DNA from: an uncultured Pseudomonadota bacterium
GTDB taxonomy: Bacteria > Myxococcota_A > UBA796 > SXON01
Assembly: GCA_903844155.1 (NCBI GenBank)
Contig: CAIMSU010000086.1
Coordinates: 1-35,174 of the forward strand
DNA length: 35,174 nt
Reading direction: 5' to 3'
Positions within the stretch are counted from its first letter, which is position 1; each line of letters starts with the position of its first letter. The notes under the pieces were generated by a model. It had not been told where the DNA came from. It worked only from the letters and a program-made list of their open reading frames with translations, and did not search any database. Position numbers and translations under genes: made by a program. This document shows positions 14,911-23,774 of the stretch, one piece after another.

Positions 14911-16071
14911 ATGACCAGCCCACGCCGGCCGCGGCGCGGCCGCCCGATGACCCCGCTTCGGGGCCTGCTTTGGGCGTTTTTGCCGGTGTTCCTCCTGGTC
15001 GACGGGGGCGAGGTCGCCGCCCGCTTGCACCCGCCGCCCGACCCGCGCCCCCCCCCGGCTGCCGGCGACCGCAACGCCGTCGCGCAGATCCTGCTCCGCG
15101 GCGACCCGTGGCTGCTCTGGGAGCTGCTCCCAGGCGACCACTCGGAGGCCGGCGTGGACGTGCACATCAACGCCGCCGGGTTCCGGGACAAGGCGCGGGG
15201 CCCGAAATCTCGGCCGCGGGCGCTGTCGATCGGCGATTCCAGCATCTACGGCTTCGGAGTTCCCGACGATGCGGTCTTTACCAGCGTTCTGGAGACGAGG
15301 TTCAACGCGGAGTTCATCAACGGCGGAGTCCCGGGCTACTCGACCTACCAGTCGCTCAACCTCCTGGACATCCGAGGCATGGCGCTCGATCCGGATCTCC
15401 TCATCGTCGGCAGCCTATGGTCGGACGACAACTTCGACAGCTTCGTCGACAAGGATCTCCTCTCCACCTACGCGGGGTGGCAGGCGTCGCCGCAATCCCG
15501 GCTGCGTGCCGTCCTCGCCCACAGCGTCCTCTTCCGGTGGTTTGACTACACGCTCCGCGTCGTACCCCGCAGCGAGACCGCCCGAAAGGTCGGCTGGGCA
15601 TTGCCGAGCAACCCCGCGCCGACCGGCGCCCGGCGCGTGGCCATCAACGACTATGCGGCGAACCTCGACGCGTTCTGCGATCGCATGGAGGCGCGCGGGG
15701 GCGGCGTTGTTTTCCTGATGCTGCCCAACCGGGAGGACGTCGCCCCGGTCCAGGCCGCGCAAGGCTGGGCGATCTACCGGCAGGTGATGCAGGAGACAGC
15801 CGCCCGTCGGCACGTCCCGCTCGTGGACGGGCCGGCGGCCTACACGGCCTCCGGACACTCCGCCGCCGAGCTCTTCCTTGATCAGATGCACCCGACCGTC
15901 CTGGGTCAAAAGGTCCTGGCCGACGCCGTCGACGCGACACTGACCGGCGCCGGCTGGCCGCAGCACCCGCTCACCGTTTCGCCGGCGGCGAGCCCACTGC
16001 CGACCTACTCGGACCCGCTGGACGGATCCGCGGGCCGTCCGGTCCCCCGCAGCACGTGGCCGACGCCGTAG
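14911..16071 (+). CDS. Membrane-anchored SGNH/GDSL-type hydrolase
   Basis: A 386-residue protein with an N-terminal signal anchor (about residues 15-32) and an extracytoplasmic SGNH hydrolase domain. Family members are esterases or O-acyl-transferring/-removing enzymes acting on polysaccharides or lipids. Block I is ALSIGDSSIYGFGV (104-117), with nucleophile Ser110. Block V is LDQMHPTVLGQKVLADA (323-339), with Asp324 and His327. The middle (GSLWSDDNFD, 167-176) probably carries the oxyanion-hole Asn. A Pro-rich stretch (41-52) links anchor and domain. The start is either ATG 14911 or ATG 14947 (Met13); both leave the anchor intact. The stop is 4 bp from the convergent stop of the cation transporter gene. 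Confidence 0.8.
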   Translation: MTSPRRPRRGRPMTPLRGLLWAFLPVFLLVDGGEVAARLHPPPDPRPPPAAGDRNAVAQILLRGDPWLLWELLPGDHSEAGVDVHINAAGFRDKARGPKSRPRALSIGDSSIYGFGVPDDAVFTSVLETRFNAEFINGGVPGYSTYQSLNLLDIRGMALDPDLLIVGSLWSDDNFDSFVDKDLLSTYAGWQASPQSRLRAVLAHSVLFRWFDYTLRVVPRSETARKVGWALPSNPAPTGARRVAINDYAANLDAFCDRMEARGGGVVFLMLPNREDVAPVQAAQGWAIYRQVMQETAARRHVPLVDGPAAYTASGHSAAELFLDQMHPTVLGQKVLADAVDATLTGAGWPQHPLTVSPAASPLPTYSDPLDGSAGRPVPRSTWPTP

Positions 16072-16075
16072 CCGG

Positions 16076-16981
16076 TCAGGCCTGGCTGGCGGCGGCGTCG
16101 GTCGCGTCGTCCTCGCCATCCACGTCGGCATGAACGAGCACGTCGAGGTTGGCAACCGCGGCGCGGAGGGCCCGTTCCACGTCGTCCGACACCCGGTGCG
16201 CGGCGGCGAACGTGGTGGCCGGGGCGAGGACGACATGCACCTGGACGAACCGGCTCGGGCCCGACCGGCGGGTGCGCAAGTCGTGCCAGGAGACGAGGCG
16301 CGGCCCGAAGCCGGCGAGGACGGCCTCGATGCGCTCGACCTCCTCAGCCGGGAGCGGTCGGTCCATCAGCTCGTCGATCGCCTCTTTTCCGACCCCGAAC
16401 ACATCGCGGACCATCAGCGCGCTGACGACGAGCGAGGCCGCAGCGTCGGCCTGCGCCCAGCCCGTGAAGCGGGCGACGACCAGCCCCACCAGGACGGCGC
16501 TCCCGGAGAGCAGGTCCATCCGGTAATGCACCGCGTCCGCGCGCAGCACGAGCGACCCCGTGCGCGTCGCCGCGCGCTCCAGGAACGTGGAGATGCCGAG
16601 CGACCCGCACATCGACCCCACCATCACGATCAGCGCCGGGCCTGTGTCCGGGACCGCCCCGGACGCCCCGAGCAGCGAGCGCACCGCCGTGACCGCGATC
16701 GTCCCGACCACGACCGCCAGCGCGACCGCCTGCGCGAGGCTGGCCAACGCCTCCGCCTTCCCGTGGCCCCAGGGATGCCCCTCATCGGGCGGCATCGCGG
16801 CCTGCCGCATCATCAGCAGGTTCACGCCGGAGACGACAGCGTCGCCAAGCGAGTCGGCGCCCGACGCGAGGACGGCGTGGGAGCCGGTGGTCAGGCCGAC
16901 GGCGAGCTTCACGATGCCCAACACGAGCGTGGCGCCGATGGCACCCGCGAGGGGGTAGACACCCGCGTTCTTCTCGCTCAA
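16076..16981 (-). CDS. Cation diffusion facilitator (FieF-type) transporter
   Basis: A 301-residue inner-membrane CDF transporter, which exports divalent metals such as Zn2+ or Fe2+ by proton antiport. The transport site is complete: ADSLGD in TM2 (Asp43, Asp47) and DAVHYRMD in TM5 (His152, Asp156), the same DxxxD/HxxxD pattern as FieF. The conserved loop GHPWGHGKAE (68-77) and a C-terminal cytoplasmic dimer domain (about 205-290, WHDLRTRRSG and FVQVHVVL) are present. The protein ends in an Asp-rich tail (DVDGEDDATD). No ATG is suitable; TTG at 16981 gives the expected family length and has GGAG at 16987-16990, five bases upstream. The upstream gene at 17071 is divergent, with an 89-bp spacer. 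Confidence 0.9.
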   Translation of the reverse strand: MSEKNAGVYPLAGAIGATLVLGIVKLAVGLTTGSHAVLASGADSLGDAVVSGVNLLMMRQAAMPPDEGHPWGHGKAEALASLAQAVALAVVVGTIAVTAVRSLLGASGAVPDTGPALIVMVGSMCGSLGISTFLERAATRTGSLVLRADAVHYRMDLLSGSAVLVGLVVARFTGWAQADAAASLVVSALMVRDVFGVGKEAIDELMDRPLPAEEVERIEAVLAGFGPRLVSWHDLRTRRSGPSRFVQVHVVLAPATTFAAAHRVSDDVERALRAAVANLDVLVHADVDGEDDATDAAASQA

Positions 16982-17070
16982 CGCCGCTCCAGCCGCCGCC
17001 CGAGCGTAACGACGCGCGGGGAGGGCGACGAGGTCGGGCGCGGGCCCGATGCGGTTAGCTTCCCCCGCTC

Positions 17071-18078
17071 GTGAACATCTTCCTCGTCCCCTACACCTGG
17101 CACCGGCACCTCGCGCTGGCGTGGGTGTGCGCGGGAGCGGCGCTCCTGGCGTGGTGGCTCGTGCTCGGCGTCGCGGTCGTGGCGCCGTTCTGGACGGTGG
17201 AGTGGGACGGACCGGTGTACCTTGGCGCGGTCGGCGCGGCGGTGGCAGGCACCTCCGTCCTCGCCGAGCAGTCGCTTTCGCGCAAAGCGCTGTGGCGACG
17301 CGTGCTGTTTCCGGTGCTGGCGGCGCTGCTCTCGCTCGGGTCCATCGTTGGCAGCTTCTGGATGTGGACGCGGGTGATCGGCCCCCACCTGTTTTCGCTG
17401 GATGGCGCCTCGGACCTCGCGGACTCCACGCTGGTGAGCCTCCGCTACCGGCTGCCGGCATGGATGGGCGCCGGGGCCGGCATGGCGTTCGGGCCCACGT
17501 TGGTGCGCAAGGGCCGCGGCATCCTCTCGCACGGCGCGGCCGGGGTGGGGTCCGGCATCACAGGCGGGTGCGTGTGGTACCTGTTCGGCTACACGAAGTC
17601 GGCGCTCGGGTACTCCGATCTGTACGTTGCCAGCGCGTTCGGCGCGATGGCGATGGGCCTCTCGTTCGGTCTGCTCGCCTGGGGCATCCCGGACGCGCTC
17701 TACGCGGGCTGGCTCCGGATCGTCACCGACAACCGCCACGCCCGCCGCATCCCCATCGACGGCCTCGACGGCCGCGCCCGCGAGCGCTTTGTCGGCCACT
17801 TTCCCGTCGGCCTCGACCTCTTCCTGCCTGCTGAGGACGGCGTCCTCGAGCTCCACGTGTCCGTCATGGTCAACGCCAAGCAGCAGTACCGCGCGCGCGG
17901 CCTCACGCTGGCGCCGACGACCGTCCGCCGGTTCCTGGAGAAGGTCGACCTGCGCTACGACGCCCGTCGCCCGGCCCCCCTCGAAACCGAATTGTCCAGC
18001 GGCGACCGGATCCTCTGCGGGCCGCCCGACGACCCCTCGGTCGTGGAATTCCTGATGCTGCCGAAGGAGGAGCGGTGA
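17071..18078 (+). CDS. Polytopic membrane protein with FHA-like C-terminal domain
   Basis: A 335-residue protein starting at GTG. The first 215 residues contain about six membrane segments. The C-terminal 115 residues are soluble and probably cytoplasmic; GHFPVGLDLFLPAEDGV (about 248-264), followed by alternating strands and SSGDRILCG near the end, resembles an FHA-type beta sandwich, an inference from strand pattern only. No enzymatic motif is visible. The stop overlaps the GTG start of the vWA lipoprotein gene by 4 bp (GTGA), and the strong ribosome-binding site AAGGAGGAG lies in its last codons, so the two proteins are translationally coupled and likely work together across the membrane. 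Confidence 0.7.
   Translation: MNIFLVPYTWHRHLALAWVCAGAALLAWWLVLGVAVVAPFWTVEWDGPVYLGAVGAAVAGTSVLAEQSLSRKALWRRVLFPVLAALLSLGSIVGSFWMWTRVIGPHLFSLDGASDLADSTLVSLRYRLPAWMGAGAGMAFGPTLVRKGRGILSHGAAGVGSGITGGCVWYLFGYTKSALGYSDLYVASAFGAMAMGLSFGLLAWGIPDALYAGWLRIVTDNRHARRIPIDGLDGRARERFVGHFPVGLDLFLPAEDGVLELHVSVMVNAKQQYRARGLTLAPTTVRRFLEKVDLRYDARRPAPLETELSSGDRILCGPPDDPSVVEFLMLPKEER
18064..18072 (+). promoter_or_regulatory. Ribosome-binding site of the vWA lipoprotein gene
   Basis: AAGGAGGAG lies in the last codons of the upstream gene, with the AGGAGG core four bases before the GTG at 18075. It is the strongest Shine-Dalgarno sequence seen in the window and it fixes the GTG as the start. Confidence 0.8.
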
Positions 18079-19514
18079 GCCGGGCCCTGCTCCTCGCCCT
18101 CCTCGCCCTCACCGCCTGCGAGCCCTCCCCGCTCGTCGCCCTGCCCGAGACGACCACGCGCGTTGCCGCTCCGCAGAGCCAGAACGAGGGCCAGCAGGAG
18201 CTGACCATGCACATCTTCGCGGACCGCGACGAGTGCGCGGGTGCCGTGGACCCCAAGGACGTCGACCTCTGCATGCCGTACGTCGACCGGGCGACGGGCC
18301 AGGTCCGCGTGGCCTTCCAGATCCGCGTCGACGGCGAAAAATGGGCGATCCCGCTGCCGGAAGACGGCATCGAGATCTTCCACAAGAAGCACGAGGTCAA
18401 GGCCGGTGGCCTGAAGGACTTCTCGGTCGTCCCGCACGACCCGCAGCGTAGCCCGCAGCTCTTTGTCCTCCTCATCGACGGCTCCGGCTCGATGGCGATC
18501 GTCGACGATGCCTCCGGCAGGACACGGATGGACAAGTTGAAGGCCGCGCTCCTCGATCCCGACGTCGTCGACGCGTTCTTCCCGACCGGGACCTCGACCG
18601 CCGTCGTGCCGCTCACATTCGCGGGCGCCGGCCAGCCAACCCCGCTCGGGGGAAAATGGCTCGTGACCAACCGGAAGGAGTACCGGCAGCTCATCCGCGA
18701 CACGCTGCAGGTGGGGGCCGGCTACACGTACCTCTACAACGCCGTCGACTTCGGCACGTCCACGCTGTTGGAGATGCCGGAGATCAAGGCCGCGATCGAC
18801 AACAAGAAGATGCAGCCCACGCTCATCGTGCTGACCGACGGATTCAACGACCAGACCTCGGATGAGACGTGCGGCGCCAACGCCCCCCTGCTCCAGACGC
18901 TGCTGAAGAAGCTCGACAACGTGCGCAAGGGCGAGACGGTCAGCATCACGGCGCGCCCGGTCGTCTACACGGTCGGCCTCGGCGTGAAGGCCTGGCGCAA
19001 CCTGGAGTTGCCGCAGGACACGGACGTCAAGCCGCACGACCTCTGCCGTGCCCTTGCGGATGAGCGCATCGATGGCGACGTGGAGAACCGCGGCGTGGAC
19101 AACGCCGCGCTCGGCTGGATCGCGCGGACCGGCGGGGGCGCGAGCTACGTGAAGCGCGACGCCGAAGGACTCGCCGAAGCCTTCAAAGCCGCGGCGGCCA
19201 CCCGCTACGGCTGGTTCGAGGTCCGCTACAAGGTCGACCCCTACTACCTGCGGCGAACCTTCGAGACCAAGGTGCGGCTGACGACGCTGTTCCGCACGGA
19301 CGCGACCATCCAATTCTCGCCCTCAGGCTGGTTCGACGCCCCGCCCGGCGTCGTCGCAGACGACGGTTGGGCGCGCCCGCCGGTGTTCCGCGCGTCACTC
19401 GGCCTCGTCATGCCGGCGCTCGCGCTGTTTGTGACGCTTGGGTACCTGCCGAGCGCGTGGTTCAATGTGAAGCGGGCGCTGTTTGGACGGATGGTTCGGC
19501 GACGGCGGAAGTAG
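18075..19514 (+). CDS. von Willebrand factor A-domain lipoprotein with C-terminal membrane anchor
   Basis: A 479-residue protein. The signal peptide ends in the lipobox LTAC (Cys15). A beta-rich region (about 40-125) with two cysteines precedes a vWA domain (127-380). Its metal-ion-dependent adhesion site is intact: LLIDGSGSM (132-140, Asp135, Ser137, Ser139), a Thr in GAGYTYLYNAV (214-224) and LTDGFND (253-259). After a beta-rich segment (380-430), one hydrophobic helix (about 437-456) is followed by a strongly basic end (RMVRRRRK). The domain would therefore sit in the periplasm, tethered by a lipid at one end and a helix at the other. The partner membrane protein is encoded immediately upstream. 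The family binds proteins in a Mg2+-dependent way; the ligand is unknown. Confidence 0.85.
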   Translation: MSRALLLALLALTACEPSPLVALPETTTRVAAPQSQNEGQQELTMHIFADRDECAGAVDPKDVDLCMPYVDRATGQVRVAFQIRVDGEKWAIPLPEDGIEIFHKKHEVKAGGLKDFSVVPHDPQRSPQLFVLLIDGSGSMAIVDDASGRTRMDKLKAALLDPDVVDAFFPTGTSTAVVPLTFAGAGQPTPLGGKWLVTNRKEYRQLIRDTLQVGAGYTYLYNAVDFGTSTLLEMPEIKAAIDNKKMQPTLIVLTDGFNDQTSDETCGANAPLLQTLLKKLDNVRKGETVSITARPVVYTVGLGVKAWRNLELPQDTDVKPHDLCRALADERIDGDVENRGVDNAALGWIARTGGGASYVKRDAEGLAEAFKAAAATRYGWFEVRYKVDPYYLRRTFETKVRLTTLFRTDATIQFSPSGWFDAPPGVVADDGWARPPVFRASLGLVMPALALFVTLGYLPSAWFNVKRALFGRMVRRRRK

Positions 19515-19550
19515 GGGCCCTGTCCGATCCCGACTTGTCACGACAATTCC

Positions 19551-19580
19551 TTGACTCCCCCCCTCCCGGTCCGCTACGCT
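19551..19580 (+). promoter_or_regulatory. Candidate sigma70-type promoter of the repeat lipoprotein
   Basis: TTGACT (19551-19556) and TACGCT (19575-19580) are separated by 18 bases and lie 21 bases before the ATG at 19602. The -35 matches the consensus at five of six positions and the -10 at three. The transcript would begin near 19587. The TTG of the -35 box could be misread as a start codon. Confidence 0.45.
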
Positions 19581-19601
19581 GCATCACCACCTGGACGGCT
19601 G

Positions 19602-22508
19602 ATGCGTTTTCTGTCCCCTTTCACGTCCTCCGTCCTCGCCCTGCTGGCGCTCAGCGCGCTCCCCGCGTGCGTCGGCAAGGGCGGCGGTGACTCCTATAGC
19701 GGCTATGACTCGGCCAACTGGCACGATTCCACCAGCCCCACCGACTCGGCCGGCGACTCGTCGCACGACAGCGTGACCGGCGAGACCAACTGCACCGACG
19801 GCGTCGACAACGACGGCGACGGCGCCGTCGACTGCGCCGACACCGACTGCGCAGCCGACCCGGCGTGCACCAACGCGAACGTGGAGACCGACTGCTCCGA
19901 CGGCATCGACAACGATGGCGACGGCAAGATCGACTGCGCCGACTCCGACTGCGCCTCGAACCCCGCCGATTGCCCGGCCCCGTCCGAGAACTGCGACGAC
20001 GGCATCGACAATGATGGCGACGGCATGACCGACTGCGTCGACCCCGATTGTGCCACGAACGCTGCCTGTGGCGGCGGCACGACCGAGACCGACTGCGGCG
20101 ACAACGTGGACAACGACGGCGACGGCGCGATCGACTGCGCGGACAGCGATTGCGGCACCGACGCCAACTGCAAGCCCGGCGAGGCCTGTCTCGACGGGGT
20201 CGACAACGATGGCGACGGGCTCGTCGACTGCGCGGACCCGGACTGCGCGGCCGACGCAGCCTGCGGCGGATCGGGCACGCACGAGGTCTGCATCGACGGC
20301 ATCGACAACGATCTGGACGGCAACGTCGACTGCGCCGACTCCGACTGCTCCTCGGACTCCGCGTGCGGCGGGAAGACGACGACCGGTGAGGCCTGCGCGG
20401 ACGGCATCGACAACGATGGCGACGGCGCCATCGACTGCGACGACAGCGACTGCGCGACCGACTCCGCCTGCTCCGGCTCGAGCGGCCCGAGCCCCGAGCT
20501 CTGCTCCGATGGCATCGACAACGACGGCGACGGCCTGATTGACTGCGACGACTCGGACTGCACCACCGACTCTGCGTGCGGCGGGACAGCCACCAGCGGC
20601 GAGAATTGCATCGACGGCGTCGACAACGACGGCGACGGCCTCATCGACTGCGACGACTCCGACTGCAACACGGACTCGGCCTGCCGCGTCTCCAGCGGCA
20701 CCGAGTCCTGCGCGGACGGCATCGACAACGACGGGGACGGCTACGCCGACTGCCTCGATTCGGACTGCGCGACCGACTCGGCCTGCGGCGGGACGGCCAC
20801 CGGCGAGGCGTGCGCGGACGGCGTCGACAACGACGGCGACGGGCTCATCGACTGCGTCGACCCCGACTGTGCGACGGACTCTGCCTGCGGCGGAACGGCG
20901 ACGGCGGAGGACTGCGTCGACGGCGTCGACAACGACGGCGACGGCCTGATTGACTGCCTGGACTCCGACTGCGCGACCGACTCCGCCTGCGGCGGGGCCG
21001 CGGCTGGCGAGAACTGCACGGACGGCATCGACAACGACGGCGACGGGCTCATCGACTGCGCCGACGAGGACTGCGATCTCGACTCCGCCTGCAGCACGGC
21101 GAAGGCCGAGGACTGCACGGACGGCATCGACAACGACGGCGACGGCGCGATCGACTGCGCCGACACCGATTGCACAGCCGACGCCGCGTGCGGTGGCAGC
21201 AGCACGCCCGATGAGGTCTGCGGCGACGGGATCGACAACGACAGCGACGGATTCGTCGACTGCGCCGACTCCGACTGCGCGACCGACTCGCGCTGCACCT
21301 CGGACACCGGCATCCCGGTCGAGGACTGCAGCGACGGCGTCGACAACGACAGCGACGGCTTCATCGACTGCCTCGACCCCGACTGCGTGGCCGACGCCGC
21401 CTGCTCGGGGACTGCGCCGGACAGTGGTGACAGTGGCGACACGGGCGTCCCCCTCGGCACCCCCGAGGACTGCTCCAACGGCACGGACGACGACGGCGAC
21501 GGCGCCATCGACTGCGTCGACACCGACTGCACGTTTGACCCGGCCTGCACCAGCTCGGGCTCGGACACCGGGGACACCGGCGTGCCCCTCGGCACCCCCG
21601 AGAACTGCGCCAACGGCACGGACGACGACGGCGACGGCGCCATCGACTGCGTCGACACCGACTGCACCTTTGACCCGGCGTGCACGGGCTCCGGCTCGGA
21701 CACCGGGGACACGGGCGTGCCCCTCGGCACCCCCGAGAACTGCGCCAACGGCATCGACGACGACGGCGACGGCGCCACCGACTGCGTCGACACCGACTGC
21801 ACCTTCGACCCCGCCTGCAGCAGCTCCGGCTCGGACACGGGCATCCCCCTCGGCACCCCCGAGAACTGCTCCAACGGCATCGACGACGATGGCGACGGCG
21901 CCACCGACTGCGTGGACACGGACTGCACGCACGACGCCGCCTGCTCCGGCTCGCCGCCCGACTCCGGCTCGGACACCGGCGTCCCCCTCGGCACCCCCGA
22001 GAACTGCTCCAACGGCATCGACGATGACGGCGACGGCTTCATCGACTGCACCGACACCGACTGCACAGGCGACCCGGCGTGCTCCGGCACGCCCCCGAGC
22101 GGCGAGAACTGCCACGACAGCATCGACAACGACGGCGACGGCTTCATCGACTGCGCCGACTCCGACTGCTCGACCGACGCGTCGTGCTCGGGCACGCCCC
22201 CGAGCGGCGAGAATTGCCATGACAGCATCGACAACGACGGCGACGGCTTCATCGACTGCGCCGACACCGACTGCTCGACGGACGCCTCCTGCTCGGGCAC
22301 GCCGCCGAGCCCCGAGAATTGCCACGACAGCATCGACAACGATGGCGACGGCTTCATCGACTGCGCCGACTCCGACTGCTCGACCGACGCGTCGTGCTCG
22401 GGCACGCCCCCGAGCGGCGAGAATTGCCATGACAGCATCGACAACGATGGCGACGGCTTCATCGACTGCGCCGACTCCGACTGCTCGACCGACGCGTCCT
22501 GCATCTAG
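19602..22508 (+). CDS. Giant lipoprotein of 25 Cys-rich DGxDNDGDG repeats
   Basis: A 968-residue surface lipoprotein. The signal peptide ends in LSALPAC (Cys23) and a Ser/Asp-rich linker follows. The rest, from residue 61 to the end, is 25 tandem repeats of 32-48 residues with the core C-x-[10 protein letters not shown]-x-x-D-C-x-D-x-D-C and a closing Cys, four Cys per repeat and about 100 in total. The DxDxDG core is a calcium-ligand pattern known from EF-hand-like/thrombospondin type 3 and MopE-type repeats. Repeats 16-20 carry longer linkers with GVPLGTP; repeats 22-25 are nearly identical. The protein is probably a rigid, Ca2+- and disulfide-stabilised rod outside the cell. ATG 19602 is chosen over upstream TTG 19551 because the signal peptide starts there. 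Confidence 0.85.
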   Translation: MRFLSPFTSSVLALLALSALPACVGKGGGDSYSGYDSANWHDSTSPTDSAGDSSHDSVTGETNCTDGVDNDGDGAVDCADTDCAADPACTNANVETDCSDGIDNDGDGKIDCADSDCASNPADCPAPSENCDDGIDNDGDGMTDCVDPDCATNAACGGGTTETDCGDNVDNDGDGAIDCADSDCGTDANCKPGEACLDGVDNDGDGLVDCADPDCAADAACGGSGTHEVCIDGIDNDLDGNVDCADSDCSSDSACGGKTTTGEACADGIDNDGDGAIDCDDSDCATDSACSGSSGPSPELCSDGIDNDGDGLIDCDDSDCTTDSACGGTATSGENCIDGVDNDGDGLIDCDDSDCNTDSACRVSSGTESCADGIDNDGDGYADCLDSDCATDSACGGTATGEACADGVDNDGDGLIDCVDPDCATDSACGGTATAEDCVDGVDNDGDGLIDCLDSDCATDSACGGAAAGENCTDGIDNDGDGLIDCADEDCDLDSACSTAKAEDCTDGIDNDGDGAIDCADTDCTADAACGGSSTPDEVCGDGIDNDSDGFVDCADSDCATDSRCTSDTGIPVEDCSDGVDNDSDGFIDCLDPDCVADAACSGTAPDSGDSGDTGVPLGTPEDCSNGTDDDGDGAIDCVDTDCTFDPACTSSGSDTGDTGVPLGTPENCANGTDDDGDGAIDCVDTDCTFDPACTGSGSDTGDTGVPLGTPENCANGIDDDGDGATDCVDTDCTFDPACSSSGSDTGIPLGTPENCSNGIDDDGDGATDCVDTDCTHDAACSGSPPDSGSDTGVPLGTPENCSNGIDDDGDGFIDCTDTDCTGDPACSGTPPSGENCHDSIDNDGDGFIDCADSDCSTDASCSGTPPSGENCHDSIDNDGDGFIDCADTDCSTDASCSGTPPSPENCHDSIDNDGDGFIDCADSDCSTDASCSGTPPSGENCHDSIDNDGDGFIDCADSDCSTDASCI
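19782..22505 (+). repeat. 25 tandem coding repeats (about 96-144 bp each)
   Basis: The repeats begin at the first ENC/ETNC-type unit and continue to the last codon. Units 1-15 are mostly 32-36 codons. Units 16-20 are extended by Asp/Ser/Gly/Thr linkers to 42-48 codons. Units 22-25 start at 22104, 22209, 22314 and 22419, an exact 105-bp period. All unit-length differences are multiples of three, so the frame is maintained. Confidence 0.9.
22111..22475 (+). repeat. Recent 210-bp duplication inside the repeat array
   Basis: Positions 22111-22265 and 22321-22475 are identical except for two C/T changes (22133 and 22238 against their partners 210 bp downstream). They share rare synonymous choices such as AATTGCCAT. 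The duplicated block is two 105-bp units, so the 3' end of the gene has expanded by pairs of units. Confidence 0.85.
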
Positions 22509-22539
22509 GCGGGCCCGCGCCCGGCTGGCTCAGCCCGCC
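22508..22539. terminator. Possible bidirectional hairpin between convergent genes
   Basis: GGCGGGC (22508-22514) and GCCCGCC (22533-22539) could form a 7-bp stem with an 18-nt GC-rich loop. It spans the 21-bp gap between the convergent stops at 22508 and 22530. There is no T-tract, so intrinsic termination is doubtful. Confidence 0.3.
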
Positions 22540-23774
22540 GTCTGGGGCTCCGCGCAGAACTGCAAAAGCGCCGCGTAGACGGCCGGGTGGACCTGCAATT
22601 CGTGGTGGCGCACGCCAGGGAAGCGGGCCGTCCGGACCGCACCCGCGCCCCGAAGGGGGCCGCCCTCCGCGCTGGTGACGGGGACGAGCAGGTCGCCGAG
22701 CACGCTGGACACGGCGCTGTCAGGGTCACTGGTCGCGGAGCCGGCGTAGAACGCGTAGGCGATCCCGGGGAGGAGCGGGAGGTCGACGGGCGCGACGGGC
22801 GCGGCGGGCGCGTCCAGATCGCGGTCGCGCCAGTCCGCGTCGGCGACGTGGCCGTGGCGCAGGTCCTTGATGCCGTGGCTGCGCGCCCGGAGGATGGCGG
22901 CGGGGATGCGCGTGCCGGGCAGGTCGACGGCGTGCAACGCCCCCGCGAGCGCATGCCCGAAGCGCTCGAGCGGCGCGCCGTGATGCGGGGAGCCGATGCA
23001 CACCAGCCGTGTCACCACGCCGAGCCAGGTGCCGTCGCCGACCTGCTGCGTGGCGCTGCGGGCGACGAGGCCGCCCATGCTGTGTCCGATGAGGACCAGC
23101 TCCTCGACCTGCCAGTCGGCGACGAGCCTTTCCAGCGCGTCTGCGAGCGCGCGCCCGCTCTGCGAGACGTGGCGGCCGGTGTTGTAGCGGACAAAGACAG
23201 GGACCAGGCCGGTGTCGCGCTCCAGGAGCGTCCCGAAGTTGGCGGCGGGATCGCCGAGCAGCCGGTCGGCGTCCAGGCACCACGACCACTCGGTCGTCGC
23301 CAGGCCATGCACGAAAACCGCGACCCGCTTCGCGGGCCGGCTGGGCAGCCGCATCGAAAGGCCAAGATCCAACGGGTTCCTTCGCGTTCGGAGGTGATCG
23401 CCGACAACGCCGTTTACAGCGCCAACCAGCGCGTCCGCCATCCAGGGGCCCGTCGTCATCACGTCCGCGCGCATGGCGACGGGGTCGTCCCGGCGTGGCC
23501 CCTGGTCGCCGGCGATGGCCTCGGCGGCATCGATGCCTGCGTCGCTCGCCGCCTCGACCGCCCGATTCACCGCCTTCACCGTCAGCAGCACGCCGTCCGT
23601 CGCCAGCTTTCGCGCCGCGTTCACCAGCGCCGTCGGCTCGCCGAGGCCCGCGGCCGTCGCCACGCGCTCCACCGCCCGCCCCGTCGAATCGTGCCCGACC
23701 CCCACGAGATCCGTAGTCGCGCTCACGGCGTCGTGGACGAGGGACTTCAGGCCGCGGAGGCGGAAATTTTTCAT
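22530..23774 (-). CDS. Alpha/beta hydrolase, lipase/PGAP1-like
   Basis: A 414-residue protein. Residues 1-140 are a helical Ala/Val-rich region without signal peptide, reminiscent of polyhydroxyalkanoate- or lipid-associated helices. The catalytic domain follows: VAVFVHGLATTEWSW (151-165, oxyanion region), the nucleophile elbow LVLIGHSMGGLVARSA (226-241) with Ser232, and LVCIGSPHHGAPLERFGH downstream. The catalytic His is probably in the C-terminal RHHELQVHP stretch. The pattern matches PGAP1-like/triacylglycerol lipase hydrolases; the substrate is unknown. Its ATG overlaps the stop of the metallo-hydrolase gene by 4 bp, so it is the last gene of the transporter operon. Confidence 0.8.
   Translation of the reverse strand: MKNFRLRGLKSLVHDAVSATTDLVGVGHDSTGRAVERVATAAGLGEPTALVNAARKLATDGVLLTVKAVNRAVEAASDAGIDAAEAIAGDQGPRRDDPVAMRADVMTTGPWMADALVGAVNGVVGDHLRTRRNPLDLGLSMRLPSRPAKRVAVFVHGLATTEWSWCLDADRLLGDPAANFGTLLERDTGLVPVFVRYNTGRHVSQSGRALADALERLVADWQVEELVLIGHSMGGLVARSATQQVGDGTWLGVVTRLVCIGSPHHGAPLERFGHALAGALHAVDLPGTRIPAAILRARSHGIKDLRHGHVADADWRDRDLDAPAAPVAPVDLPLLPGIAYAFYAGSATSDPDSAVSSVLGDLLVPVTSAEGGPLRGAGAVRTARFPGVRHHELQVHPAVYAALLQFCAEPQTAG

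Noticed and set aside
19551-19601. An upstream TTG start for the repeat lipoprotein
   Set aside because: It would put 17 residues before the signal peptide; the TTG is better explained as part of a TTGACT -35 box.
19584-22430. A minus-strand open frame of 948 codons and two others opposite the repeat lipoprotein
   Set aside because: They are by-products of a periodic GC-rich repeat without stop codons in several frames. They lack a signal or domain, while the plus-strand frame has a lipobox and an ordered Cys/Asp pattern.
19782-22505. CRISPR-like regular repeats
   Set aside because: The periodicity is coding, three-base aligned, with no constant repeat/unique spacer alternation and no cas genes.
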